Shown here in pieces: positions 1 through 12,198 of a stretch of 64,000 bases of DNA (position 1 is its first letter; each line of letters begins with the position of its first letter). This stretch comes from Ceratothoa steindachneri (Eukaryota > Arthropoda > Malacostraca > Isopoda > Cymothoidae), in contig OZ018321.1 in NCBI GenBank assembly GCA_963969495.1, positions 190,658,985 to 190,722,984 on the forward strand, in the 5' to 3' direction. The translations under genes and the position numbers were made by a program. Below the pieces are notes generated by a model. It ran no database searches, was not told the DNA's origin, and was given only the letters and a program-made list of their open reading frames with translations.

Positions 1-298
1 ATATTATTCGAGTGAATAGTTATGATGTTATTGCCAAAACAAAATAATTCCAGGGCTAACCTGGGGAGGTGTTTGGTAATTATATCATTCGAAAGAGAGG
101 GAAAACAACATAAGGATTTCAAAATTCCATAGAATCGGCCGTATAGTTATGATGTTATTGCTAAAACAATATAATTCCCGGGATAACCTTTGGAGGACTT
201 TGCCCAATATATTATTCGAAGGAGAATGTAAAACAACATAGAGGTTTTAAATTTCATTAGAATGAGCTGAATAGTTACAATGTTATTACAAAAAACAA
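1..298. repeat. 128-bp tandem repeat, about 2.2 copies
   Basis: The motif beginning atagttatgatgttattg recurs at 15, 143 and (diverged) 271, giving a period of exactly 128 bp. Shared landmarks in each copy are the aataattcc..gg block, the tattcgaaagag block and the aaaacaacata block. The array runs off the left edge of the window, so the true copy number is unknown. No protein is indicated. Confidence 0.8.
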
Positions 299-1589
<1,291 letters not shown>

Positions 1590-1599
1590 TAAACCACAG

Positions 1600-2450
1600 T
1601 GTTAGGATCAATTTATCGTTTATTTCGTAATCTTCCGTTTTAATCTCTCTTGAAGCGTTTTCTATCTCAATCTTGTGTAATCATTTTTTCTTCTCCCAGA
1701 ATTATTTGAGTTATGTTTCATTTTCAAGTTCTATTATCCCTTCCCATCTCTGCCATTGTTGCTCGAAAATAAGCTGATTCATTCCTGCTTGATCTCACTT
1801 ATACGTGGACTCATATTTTCGAGTCTCTCCTGTTCCGATGCATCTCTGATATATTTTTCCCATTTCACAGCGTAAATCGTTCTGTAGGCGATTATTGATT
1901 CCTTGTCTGCTTGTAATATTTATTATTCAGCCGTTGTATTTATTCGTCATTCTATTCGAGCGTTGCTTCGCCAAGATCATCGGGGGTGAGGGTGGATAAT
2001 CCTGTATCAAATGCTCGTATTTTCCCTAGTCCCACTTATTGTAGTTCTTCCTCAGAAGTGATGGTATCAGTACTGAGGTTTTGTTTATGGTCATTTAAAT
2101 CACGATATGGTGACTAAAGGGATTTTGACAGGCTACAGATAATAATTGTAAAGGACGAGGAAATTTGCTGAGCATATTTCTGTCTTGGTGACTATCCCTT
2201 CCGGAATGTAATTGGGAAAGTCAGGACCAAGGCGCTGGACGATGTTCCTGTTCAGTAGCGTGTTGAGACACTAACCTATCTCATTGGTATTTTGGTAACC
2301 GGATTCTCTGCACCTTGCATTTAGGTCACTCATGATTATGGAGGGTAGCCTCCGGTTAAATATGATCATGAGTGACTGGATAGGTAAGTAGTCGCACGTC
2401 TTGGGTTGGTAACCTGTTGCAATAGGGCCGGTCATACTTTGCGGCAACCA
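1600..2450 (-). pseudogene. LINE family A fragment A1: endonuclease and linker part of ORF2
   Basis: On the minus strand the frame ending near 2271 reads ATGYQPKT..YLPIQSL followed by SDLNARCRESGYQNTNEIG. This aligns with AAYQSPRRAYLPL and GGDLNVRCRAEGYGSTNE in copy A3 of the same family. It is the middle of an endonuclease/exonuclease/phosphatase (EEP) nuclease domain, around the GDLN metal-binding motif. Downstream towards 1600 the translation is broken by stops and frameshifts, but still follows the linker (QADKES..YRT versus RADRES..YRM in copy A5). The N-terminal nuclease part is absent; the fragment stops exactly where the mariner element begins. It has no RT. The copy is dead: multiple stops, no start, no partner ORF. 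Confidence 0.75.
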
Positions 2451-2452
2451 TA

Positions 2453-3384
2453 CAGGGGCGGTCAATAAGTTTTGCGAATCGGTAGGGCAACACAGAAGAA
2501 GGGGGATGGCTGTTTGTGGGGGTGTTAGGACAAGTTATGACAAGTCAGGACCTGCAGCCGCATGCTCTTGCCTCGTCTATTTAAGAAGCAGTAGCTGATC
2601 GCAGATCGTCAGTCACAAATTTTTCAACAATGGAGAAGGTTGAGCACCGCGCAGTGATCAAATTTTTGACCAAGGCAGGCAAGAATGCAAAAGAGATTTA
2701 TTAACGCATGGTTGCAGTGTACACCGAAACCGCCCCTTCCTATGCAACCCTTGCTCGCTGGAATAGGGAGTTCCGCCATGTTCGTGAGTCCCTTGAAGAT
2801 CACCCCCGTCCAGGACGCCCGTCAGACGTGACCAGCGAGGACAATGTGGCCCGTGTGGAAAGGATAATCCTCGAAAATCGATGGGTGAAGGTCGAAGAAA
2901 TCGAGCGAGAACTTGGAATATCACATTGAAGTGTTATCAACATCATCCACGACAATTTGGCCATGACCAAGGTATCTGCCCGTTGGGTCCCTAGAAACCT
3001 CACGCCACATGATCGACTTCAACGTCGTCAAAGTCCACAAGGCCAGAGTTGCACAAGCTGCCATGCGTGATTGCGGATTCGAGGAGCTCAACCATCCCCC
3101 CTACAGTCCCGATCTGGGCCCTAGCGACTACTTTTTATTCCGCCAGCTCAAGGCTGTAGTGCGTGGGACGCCGGTTTGGGGACGATGAAGATGTCCAGCT
3201 CGCCGTCCAGGAGTGGATTGAACAGCAGTCGGGAGATTTCTGGTTGTCGGGAATTGGAAGCCTCAAGGACAAGTGGCGCAAGTGCATTGAAGTCGAGGGT
3301 AGTTATATTGAAAAATAATAAAACACTTTTCCTCATATCTCGTTTCCTTATATCCGAATTGCAAAACTTATTGACCGCTCCTCG
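2453..3384 (+). mobile_element. Mariner-family DNA transposon, complete ends, internally deleted
   Basis: A 5' terminal repeat (from 2453, CAGGGGCGGTCAATAAG..) and a 3' terminal repeat (ending 3384, inverted CGAGGAGCGGTCAATAAG..) match over about 30 bp with few differences. TA dinucleotides sit directly outside both ends (2451-2452 and 3385-3386), as expected for the TA target duplication of the Tc1/mariner superfamily. At 932 bp the element is shorter than the usual 1.3 kb because the catalytic core is missing. It cannot encode an active transposase, but it keeps both ends. Confidence 0.92.
2630..3318 (+). pseudogene. Mariner transposase, nonsense-mutated and internally deleted
   Basis: Translation from the ATG at 2630 reads MEKVEHRAVIKFL, then a stop, then the bipartite helix-turn-helix region (SAPSYATL-like ETAPSYATLARW, GRPSDVTSEDN, ELGISH, then a stop, then SVINIIHDNL and SARWVPRNLT). 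This is the DNA-binding half of a mariner transposase. Just after about 3010 the sequence jumps to HKARVAQAAM and then HPPYSPDLGPSDYFLF, the block around the third catalytic aspartate of the DD34D triad, and runs to a C-terminal DKWRKCIEVEGSYIEK followed by TAA at 3316-3318. The blocks carrying the first and second aspartates are gone. Lesions seen are a TAA near 2702, a TGA near 2927, the core deletion near 3010 and frame changes after it. The frame and ends are good enough for a firm family call; activity is excluded. Confidence 0.9.
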
Positions 3385-3618
3385 TATATTTTCATTAAAT
3401 CCTTTAATTAGGGGTGATTAAATAAGGGATTTTCCGGGGTAGATTTTTAAAAAGAACTTTATTTTGTTATACAATTGCTCCTACCTACATCAATTTCCAT
3501 TTAAATAAAAGTAAATTTATTTAAGCCAAGTACACACAAACACAAAGTAACCTCAAATTTAAATTTTTATTGAGTGAGAAAGTGTATGCAAAGCTGCATG
3601 GGACACTTTGGGTCATAT

Positions 3619-6022
3619 TCAAAAGTAACACTTCACCAGAGCACACAAATCTTGCTTTGACTCATTCCTGGACATTAGGCGTCTACTTGTCTTTTGTGCC
3701 CTGATTCCTCCGTCCCTCTTTTCATGTGAGAAATACTTGAAAGAAGCCTCATTTACCATTCTTACAACCCTCTCAATGCTCTGTGTGTGACAAGGCCAGT
3801 CAGGTACTTTCATAGGAGAATCAATTAAGTTTTTCGATTCAGAAGTACTTAAAGAGCAAGTGAGAGTTGGCTTAGAGACATCCTCTGATGAATTGATCTG
3901 ATCTCCAATCCTGGTAGCATCACAGTTGATGTCTGGTGTACTTCTAAGCCTTACAAAGGAGTCTTCCAATTGAGTATCTGGGTCCCCTTCTCCCCTGATG
4001 ATCTGGATTCTTTTCACCCCTTTAGTTCTCTCCGCCTGATCTTCAGAGCATAGGAGGGTTTGGAGGATGGCTTCACTGTATGCATACTAAGCTGATCTCT
4101 TAACAGTTGGCAAAACAATATCCCACGCCTTCTTCCTCTGAGACTTAAGGCAGGGAAGTTGATGAAGAATGTGCCTAGGTCCCTCGGTCCAAGAGTGCTT
4201 AATCTTAACGTTAAACCAGCATTGGTAATATACACCAATGATGAACTCAACAATCAGTCGTAATTTCTTAAAGGCTTTTCCTTTGAGCTCATGCTTTGAT
4301 ACCCACAGCCGAAGAAGTCTGTTAGCTGTGGTCAGCCAGCGACTGTGGTTTTCTGGTCCTATTTCCAATAGAGAAAGACCTGTAGGAAGCACTCCATCGC
4401 TGATTGCCGATACAATTCTATAGCCGTAGTGTTGATCCGGGAAAAGATCTTGCACCACTTTCTGAGGTATCTTGGTAAGAGGGAGGCCTAAAGATATTTG
4501 AGTGAAATTTGGGTTAATATCCAAGTCTGTAACAGAGTCAAGGAGCTTCCTATTGGTCCGGAATATTTGTTGTCCGATAGTGTTAGGCCATCCAGATTGG
4601 TAATTAGATGACGGAGAGGGAGTTCCCCAGTGTGCAGGTTACAGACCAACCAAACAAGCTTTCTGCCCAAATGGAGCTCCATTTTTCGCATTATTCCAGC
4701 ATTTACACCCGTGTTCACATTCATGGAGCCTCCTCCAATGGCCATTAAGCTTTTATCTAAACCCCTTTCCCTCAGCCATCCAAACATAGCCTAGCAATCT
4801 TCTCTACATGTGATTTTTCTTTTGTAGCCTTTTTTGGGACAAAGTGGAAGAGGTAATTGCTCCCAGGCTCACTGATGACAGTATAATGCTCCTCTTTTGT
4901 TTTAGCTGGAAACAATTTTTCACTTCCCTCTGCCTCCATCATAAAATTTGTCACATCAATTCGTCCAGCAAAGAGAACACAAAAAGCTCCCCCATCCTTC
5001 CTTAAGTTTTCCTCAAATTCATGTTCAATAACTGGCATTAGCTTTTCCTGTGCTCTCTTAACTTTATTCTTATCAGTTACTTTACTTGTATCTTCTTCAC
5101 TAATGAAGCCAACATCTATTAAAGCTGCTGTTGCTATAGCTGCAGTTGGTCTCAATCCGACACCAAACCTTATACTAGAAAGAGCAATATTTGGAATTTC
5201 ATCAGAATTCTTTCTATTCCTGATGGAAGATTCCGGCTCTTGGAAAGCTTCAAAAGTTACTTCATCACCCAAACTGTTGTCACCATCAGGATTTTCTGCC
5301 TCCAGATATTCACCTTCTGCCAAAAAATGCACGATTTCTTTTCTTGCTGCTTTTCCTGCTAAAACAGCGCTTTCTTCCTTACCTTTTCTCTTTCTTTCTG
5401 CCATCCTTTCTTTTTATTTCCTTTCTGAAGCTCTTAATTGTCTATTATGCTTTGGAATATCAGGACCTCCACTTTGAAAGGTACCTTTACTTCCAACCTT
5501 CTCCTTTTGTCCTTTAATAAAGGCCAGTTCCCTATTAGGTATTTTTTTTCTCTTTATTACAACAGCAGTTAAGGTGGGCCTCAGTCTCACAGCCATTACA
5601 ACCTACTTCCCCACAACTAGAAATTTGACATTTGAATGTCAATATATCAAATAACTTATCTAGTTTTGCAATGAACCTCTCTTTTACTTCAAATTTTCCT
5701 TTCCAAGGGAAACTTTAACTGCCTCCTTCCAAACATCCTTAAGCTTTGATATTATTGTGACCTCTTGATTTACAACAGGTGGTTTGAAGAGAGCATTAGC
5801 TTTGGTCCACTGATTAATCAAGCCTTGATACATGTCTTTTACCAGCTGGTCCATTACATAATTTCTCCGGTCATCTTCACTTTGCTCCCTCAGGTACATA
5901 CCGTACTTCAAAATATCTCTTATTGTTAGTAACTCAGACACCATCAGCTCTTGCCCAGCCCCAACAAAATTAGTCAGATAAGAACTTGATTTGGACCTTG
6001 TCTTGATTTTCGCCATTGTCAC
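3619..6022 (-). pseudogene. Uncharacterised multicopy family X1, nearly full length, decayed
   Basis: Minus-strand frames between 6022 and 3619 join in one order into a single protein of roughly 790 codons with no intron. They are: an N-terminal helical part (KSSSYLTNFVGAGQELMVSE), a Cys-rich segment (CQISSCGEVGCNGCETEAH..CCC), AFIKGQKEKVGSKGTFQ, a central part with SMNVNTG and NLHTGELPLRHL, then NHSRWLTTANRLLRLWVS, KIKHSWTEGPRHILHQL and WPCHTQSIERVVRMVNE near the C terminus. I recognise this order from an uncharacterised family that I remember as highly multicopy in arthropods and some other invertebrates; I know no assigned function. Lesions visible: frameshifts near 5690, 5560 (A-run), 4785 and 4490, and stops near 5408 and 4086. 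The Cys cluster could bind metal. It could be a transposon-derived protein, but I see no terminal repeats and do not claim it. Confidence 0.75.
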
Positions 6023-6029
6023 ACTAATT

Positions 6030-6650
6030 GCAGGTATATCTGCAAATGAAAAGATGGCACTTGGATTAAGAAATAATCTCTACCAAATAATTATATGTTA
6101 TTCTAAAATGATCCACAGCCTTTACTAGCATTCAAATAAAATGTAAATGCTCTATAAACCGTTACCAGTTACAATAGTTGCCAGAATTAGCAAGACTATT
6201 GGAATATTTCCTTCCACTAAGTAATGAGTACTGGCTACTTGCAATTTTGGAGTTAGACTAAACTAAATTAAGGTTTATTTTTAACAGGTTTCCTACTTCT
6301 CATGTCTCTCTAATACATTTTTTTTAGACAAATATCTTTCAGACTACATAAATGTATTGATGATAGAAAACAGTAAATTTGATATTTTATGGGTAACTAA
6401 AATAATACTAAAATATAGTAAATGACCCAGAACTAACAATATTCGAATCTTTCTCAAGAGTGATTCACTGCTAACACTTCGTAGTGCCAGAATTTAACTC
6501 CTTCACCATTTGCGCTAATGCCCTCTTCGAAGGTGAGTATAATGTCTGCATCGAGAGTACTGAACATGCTGTCTTATTACTCTCTTACCCGAGGCATCCA
6601 TTGGTGTTAATACTTACTATCCTCAAGTTGTTTCTATGCATACAGAATTA
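6030..6650. other. No gene recognised
   Basis: AT-rich sequence between X1 and the LINE A fragment A2. No coding similarity, repeat or terminal structure was found by eye. Confidence 0.5.
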
Positions 6651-6657
6651 AACATTT

Positions 6658-7650
6658 TTATCTATGCTTTATTCTTTGGTTTGTTTGAATAGGTTTGTTT
6701 TTAGTTCCCATATTATTTTTATTCTGTTCGTTTCTCTCATTTCTTGTTGGACTTAGGGTCTTCGACTTACTTTTCGTAGACCTTCTTTCCTTTCTTGTGT
6801 TTTTAGTCGCTTGTACCGTTTCGTAGTTATCCTCATGCGAGTCGTGTTCTTCTTCTGCTTCTTCTTCTATGATTCTCTCCTTCCTTATCTTTAATGGTAA
6901 GGAAGTCATCTTTTATTAATGCTATTCCAATAGTTTTGAAGGATTCAGGATCTTTTCGTACCTTTATCTCCGGTAGATTATTTTCCTTGAGTAGGAAAGT
7001 GAAGGCTTCCTCGTACACGCCTGGGTTGCGTTTATTGGCTACGTGCGCTTGTACCACGCACGTAACGATCAATACATTTGCTTCTCCAGCTATTTACAGG
7101 AATTGCTTCCTTGATTTATCCTAGGTGACTTTCTTTGTGCTTGTGTACGTTTGTCCCTTTACGCTTCTTGTCTATTCCTCTTTTCGCTTTTTGATTTGTT
7201 TCCTCTTTACGCAGTTAATTGCCATGATGCGATATTTTCTTTGGCAGTTGAGGCAGTTTCGTGATTGACTGACTTTGTAACGGTGGCTTTCATTGCCTCA
7301 ATTGCTACATAGAATGTTTTCCTTGTTCGGGTAGTTGGTCCAAATATGCTCTTCCAGTTTTAACATAAAAACACATTTGTATGTTGTAGAAGGTTCTTGC
7401 TCGATATTTTGTTGAGGTATACGCCTTTTGAACGCAAAACTGGCTTCATTCTTAGCGTTTTGGGATATCTTGGTGTTCGCAAAGGTTACTTTGAACACGT
7501 GGGTATGATTATTGAATTTAATAATCTCCTTGATCTTAGCCAAGTTGTGTTTCCTCTGAATTTCCTTTTTGATTCCCTCCTTTGTTTACTTTCCCATCCA
7601 GACTTCCGACCTTCCTACAAATTAAGTCTGGGGGCACTCATCATAGGGAC
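6658..7650 (-). pseudogene. LINE family A fragment A2: ORF1 (gag-like) part
   Basis: Minus-strand translation from about 7640 reads IKEIIKFNNHTHVFKVTFANT, matching VVKFRNRE..NHLFKVIFAET in copy A5. It is followed by a degenerate zinc-knuckle segment (KCVFMLKLEEH.., then CLNCQRKYRIMAINC against CANCMMGHSAMAMVC). The frame 7072-6833 reads IVTCVVQAHVANKRNPGVYEE, matching IMMCILYAHVMNLTRPGTF in A3. ORF1 of such LINEs is a nucleic-acid-binding protein that coats the RNA. Here several histidines and cysteines of the knuckles are lost and three or more frames must be joined, so the copy is dead. The lysine/arginine-rich tail runs to about 6658. No ORF2 follows; the fragment is isolated. Confidence 0.7.
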
Positions 7651-7659
7651 CCTGTGGCG

Positions 7660-8219
7660 AATACTCCCTTGGCTTACTGTGGAAAGATGAACCGATGCGT
7701 GAATACCACGCTCCAAGGTGTCTTTCTTGTATCTCACACTGACTGGGCTTATAATTAACACAAGGCTCAGGACCAAAAGAAATACGGAATAGAAAGCGGA
7801 AGAAGAATACACATTGTGGCTCGGATTCCACGTTAAGTTGTAGGTTTACTGACTACATAAGTCACATATATTGCCTCTAAATATACTTCCTGCTGTTCTA
7901 TCCTTGACCTTTACTCTTCCCCTCTCTCTCTCTCTCGCCGGAGGACCCTCCACTCTGAGTCTAGTGAGACTTTGATGTAAGGAGCTCGGACTTACAAAGG
8001 AGTACCGGCCCCTCGCATCCTCTCTCATCTGGCTATTCCAAGGAGCGCTAAGGTAAGGCGGGGGAGAGAGGAGCGTTGAATCTGTTTTTTTTCTATCATT
8101 TACCTTTTAATTTCATTTCATTTCTCGTCTTACTTTCTTATCACTCTGGGGAAACTCAGGAGGAGCAAAAAGTCAGTAAATAAGAACCTCGTACCACATG
8201 TGGTTTTTCTTATCTCCCC

Positions 8220-8223
<4 letters not shown>
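7660..8223. other. No gene recognised
   Basis: Contains a short CT run near 7920-7940 and otherwise unplaced sequence. Part of it may be the 5' side of fragment A2. Confidence 0.45.

Positions 8224-8284
<61 letters not shown>
8224..8284. repeat. (TA)n microsatellite, followed by a GA run
   Basis: About 60 bp of TA, then gagagagagagagaaagaga at about 8291-8311. Confidence 0.97.
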
Positions 8285-8287
<3 letters not shown>

Positions 8288-8429
8288 TTAGAGAGAGAGA
8301 GAGAAAGAGAGATATACATGTGAGAAGTGAAGAGTACTGGCAGCGAGTAAGAGCAGGCCAATGGAAAAATAGAAAGTTTCGGTTCGTTAATTAATAATCG
8401 CCCGTGATCGCATTTACCCAAACGAGGCG

Positions 8430-9660
8430 GCGACGGGTGTGGTCTTGCGCTGATCTCATCAGGCGATGCAGAAACTGGACGAGTGCGTCTCGCAACAAAT
8501 CTGAACGAGGTCCTCTAACTTTGAGAATCTAATTTGCTAATTAACCTATACTCAGACAGTTGACCTTTTGTCCTAATATATAAAAGCCAATATTTGAGTA
8601 GCTTAACATCTGAACTCGCAGAAATGGCGAATAGAATCCGCAAGTTTACTTATTAAACAAAAATGGTCACCTTAAAGATATAAACCATTTTATGTATCTT
8701 ACTATCTATAATTCAGTCTTGGCCTTTGAATTAATTTTCAAATTTAACATATGTGTATTAAGTAAAGAGATTTGTCTACACTTGTCTTGACACAACAATT
8801 GCAACCAGGCATTTTTATATGTCCGCGTCGGAGGTAAAAGAGTTATGGGGAATATGATAGGAATATCAACCGTAAATTTAAAAAAGATTTAAATTTATAT
8901 CTATTTAAAATTGTTTAGATTTTCAACACACAAAAGAACTTGAAAAATTAAAAGCGTCTAATTATGGTATACTCACCAAGTGCTATTTTAAAAGATGATC
9001 AAAGATGGTCGCTAAATTTATTTGTTGTTCTCCTGAGTTGACAGTTGTCTCACGCGCGAATTCAAGTTCGGAACGTGTCTTTGTGCGAAATGTTTTAAAT
9101 ACCTTGGTCCATTCTCCATTTGGGTTTGGTGAATCATGCCATAAAATCTACGTTTATTGCTGAGCTGAGACGCTTTCAGGAGAAATGTGCTGTCTCCTTT
9201 TTCTTAGCGCTCAAAGTAGTCACCTCATTTTAATAATCGGGCCGGAAATCTTCAACATAATTTCAATTCACTCCTTTTTAAAAACTTTAAGGAGGAGATG
9301 CTATCTTGGAATTTTCGTTATTCTTTTATAAACAAATAAAGGTTACGTCAACCACTACCAACCTTTTTTTCTTTTTATCTTTTAGCACTTTCCACTAAAA
9401 CATCTTTTCTTTTCATTATTTCTCACTATAGTCACTTTTTCGCATTTTACTTTGATGATAGATGCCTAATAGTGCCATCGAACCATATTCTTTCATTTAC
9501 ACGATATGATAAATTCGTCTTCTTGACGAGATTTGGTTGAATTACAGTTTTTTTCTAGGATATGGAATCCTTTTTCCTCCCAAGTCGTTGAGTTCCTCAG
9601 TAAACATATTTAAAAAATTGTTGGTAAATATTATTTTAACGTATAAATTTATCATTAAAT
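8430..9660. other. No gene recognised
   Basis: AT-rich sequence with many stops in all frames. No repeat, tRNA-like or transposon structure was found. Confidence 0.5.
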
Positions 9661-9689
9661 AGTAATACAGGGGTTGGACAAAATGATGG

Positions 9690-10127
9690 AAACACCATGG
9701 TAAATAATTTTTTTTTTTATATTCAATATCATATTGGTCCTCCTTTGGCAGCAATAATTGCTAATATGCGTCGCGAAATGGAGTCACACAATTATTTTAC
9801 AGTGGCTCTTTGAATTTAAAGCCATTGTTCAAGCAGAACCTATTCCAGCTCTCTCAGAGATAAAGGCAAGGGAAAAGGGTTCGTTCAATACTGCTCCAAA
9901 ACACACGAGGGAGATGTTAGGATCTGGTGATTGTGGAGACCAATGCGAGTGCTCTACATCACAGATGTGGTCTTCGAGCCAATTTTTAACAATTTTAGCT
10001 GAGTGAATTGGTGCGCTAATGTCCTGGAAGATGGTACAACCATTAAGAAACAGTGTTTGTACCATTGAGTGTATTTAGTCACCCAAAATTTACAAATGTT
10101 CCTTAGAAGTAACCCTGTTTAAAATAA
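9690..10127 (-). pseudogene. Tc1-like transposase, C-terminal half
   Basis: Minus-strand translation gives NRVTSKEHL, MVQTLFLNG, then FQDISAPIHSAKIVKNWLE and SHWSPQSPDPNISL. These correspond to the Tc1 segments usually written FQDDNAPxHTAK (second catalytic Asp) and WPxQSPDLNxIExLW (third acidic residue region). The second catalytic D is altered (FQDIS for FQDDN) and the distal ENLW part is degraded, so the product would be inactive. It is followed on the same strand by the 9668 terminal repeat. Confidence 0.8.
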
Positions 10128-10239
10128 TCTTTTATCAAAAAGCCACTCTATAATTTTGTAAAAATTTTAACATGAAAATCCTTCAATTTGTAAGGAGTGG
10201 CGGAAATTGTAGGATTTAAAGTAACTTAATTAAAGTTAT

Positions 10240-10520
10240 TGTACGTCCCGTTTGGACGAAAGAGCTTTATAGCCTTAATTCGCGACCGGAACGCATTAAT
10301 ATTAATAAGCTGGGCTCGAAGGCCCTAAGCGTTTAACGCGCGCACCCAAGTTTTAGTCACAAGAGTGACAGCCGGCGAGACTTTTCCCCGGGGAATCCCC
10401 GAACTGAAAAACGTGGTACTGCGTAAGCAAAAGGCTTCTTTTTGTACGATTGTGTATTTGTTTTTGTTTGCTCGTTCATCTCTTCTTTTGTATATAAATT
10501 TCGTTTGATGATAGGATTGT

Positions 10521-10613
<93 letters not shown>

Positions 10614-10790
10614 TCGAGATTGTAATTATATTTAGCCATATTTGTGTAAATAAACGACTGTATATAGAATCCGTTTCATTTCTCCCTCGATTTCTCACGT
10701 CCAACTTAGTGTAAGAAGCGAGTTGGATAGATTGAAGTTAGAGTGTAGGTTCGGTGCCCACTACAACCTTACATTCATTGAAATTACAGG
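10240..10790 (+). other. LTR-like segment (tentative)
   Basis: The stretch begins near TGTACGTCCCGTTTGG, has GC-rich sequence, a (TA)n array, an AATAAA near 10648, and ends with cggtgcccactacaacc, which resembles a U5/primer-binding junction. I could not find a target duplication or a second LTR. It lies inside the split Tc1. Confidence 0.25.
10523..10612. repeat. (TA)n microsatellite
   Basis: About 90 bp of TA dinucleotide inside the insertion that splits the Tc1 element. Confidence 0.98.
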
Positions 10791-11090
10791 ACCAAAAGAA
10801 TTCCACGACGATCATAAGTTTTCGAACACCTTGAATTTTTCCTATTTCTTGGGTATGTCTATGAATATGCTAGAGTAGATTTTAATGCATGTGACCAATA
10901 CATCCGTAAAGATAAAATAAATGTACAAGCTTCTCTATACCTTTTTTTTAAATATATAAATTGGCGATGCTATTGAAATGTATGAAATTCTGGTATCAGT
11001 ATGTGGTATGTTACATTAAAAATGTCTTCTTATAGCACATCATTATGTTGGTAATGATATGATAATGGCGAAAATAGGTAACTATACCAT

Positions 11091-11655
11091 GAGGAAAAGA
11101 ATTCTGATATTACTTTACACGAGGAGGGTCTCAGGTGTCAACAAATTGCCTGGAAGGTCGGCGGATTACATTCCAATGTTCGGGAAGTGTTGAAGATGGA
11201 TACGAGAATGTGGGAACATACAAGACCAATCTCGGTTTGGATGATCCAGGGTCAGTATGCAACGTGACTACATGTCTCTGGTTGTCATGAGCCTTTGCGC
11301 TCGTAAGAAAACCGCAAACAAGCTGAAACATGAATGGACAAATGGCAGTCAGGTTAATTCATCCGTCAGAACAGTCCGTCGCAGACATCGCGCAGGAGGT
11401 CTAAAGTCATGTAAAGCGCGCCAGAAGCCGCTGATCAGCCTTGAGCAGAAGTGACTTCGACCGGCTTGATCGTGTACTCATCGCTACTGGGCCGTGCATC
11501 ATTGAGGATGCGTCTTATGGTCCTACAAGTCTACCTTCCAATTGTTGTCGACCCCAGGCAACGTTATAGTCCGCAAGAGGCCAATTGAGAAGTGAAAACG
11601 AGAGTCATATTAACAACAGTAAAACATGATGGACCCTGTATTTATCTAATTTTCT
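11091..11655 (+). pseudogene. Second Tc1-like transposase remnant, N-terminal two thirds
   Basis: Plus-strand translation shows the Tc1 DNA-binding region (TLHEEGLRCQQIAWKVGG, then VVMSLCARKKTANKLKHEW, VNSSVRTVRRRHRAGGLKS). It continues to LWSYKSTFQL and TPGNVIVRKRP, the first catalytic block normally LWSDESxF. Asp is replaced by Tyr and Glu by Lys there, and several stops and frameshifts separate the segments. Homology ends around TVKHDGP near 11650, where the minus-strand Tc1 resumes. The remnant is therefore truncated and belongs to a subfamily different from the one it interrupts. Confidence 0.8.
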
Positions 11656-11659
11656 AAAA

Positions 11660-12198
11660 TTTCCGAGGAGACCGAAAGCAATTGCCACTGGCTGTACATT
11701 CGTCCTGAGCAAATAAAAAGCGTGAAGGATGATTCTTTAGAAAAGATTATATTTTTCCACTACTCCACTGTCCATATATTGCGGTTATTGCATCTCTTTA
11801 GGTTTTTTTTTAATACTTAAGGTTGAAAAGAAAAGTTTGGCCTTGCCAGCCCTTCCATGATATCCAGCTGTATTGAGCTCTCTACGAACTGTTTTGGTTG
11901 ATGCTAAGTTGTCGAGATAATGGTTTATCTCTGCACTCACTTTGGTAATTGTGGTTCTATGATTGATCGATACAATGCGTTTTAATGCTCTGCGGTCTCT
12001 CTGACTAAGTTTCGTCTTCTACTTTGAAGTACGCCTACCAGAGCTAGTTTATCCTTGTATTTTTGTATACCACCAAGACTTTAGACACAATTCCTCTCCA
12101 AACGTTAAACAAATCGGTTGTTTTCGCTCCCGAGACCCATGCCATTCGCGGTGCAAAACAATTTTCCCCTTCTGGACGTCAGAAATGATACACATTTT
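11660..12198 (-). pseudogene. Tc1-like transposase, N-terminal half
   Basis: Minus-strand translation from about 12198 (IISDVQKGKIVLHREWHG) leads through a degraded first helix-turn-helix to LSQRDRRALKRIV, VSAEINHYLDN, STKTVRRELNTAGYHGRAG. It then reaches WTVExWKNIIFSKESSFTLF, the first catalytic block, usually WSDESxF; the Asp is lost (FSKES). This is the paired DNA-binding domain and the start of the catalytic domain of the element whose other half lies at 9690-10127. Stops and frameshifts make it inactive. Confidence 0.8.

Noticed and set aside
3387..3500. Continuation of LINE A fragment A1 on the far side of the mariner
   Set aside because: The translation there does not match the expected nuclease N terminus in any minus-strand frame, so an interrupted single copy is not supported.
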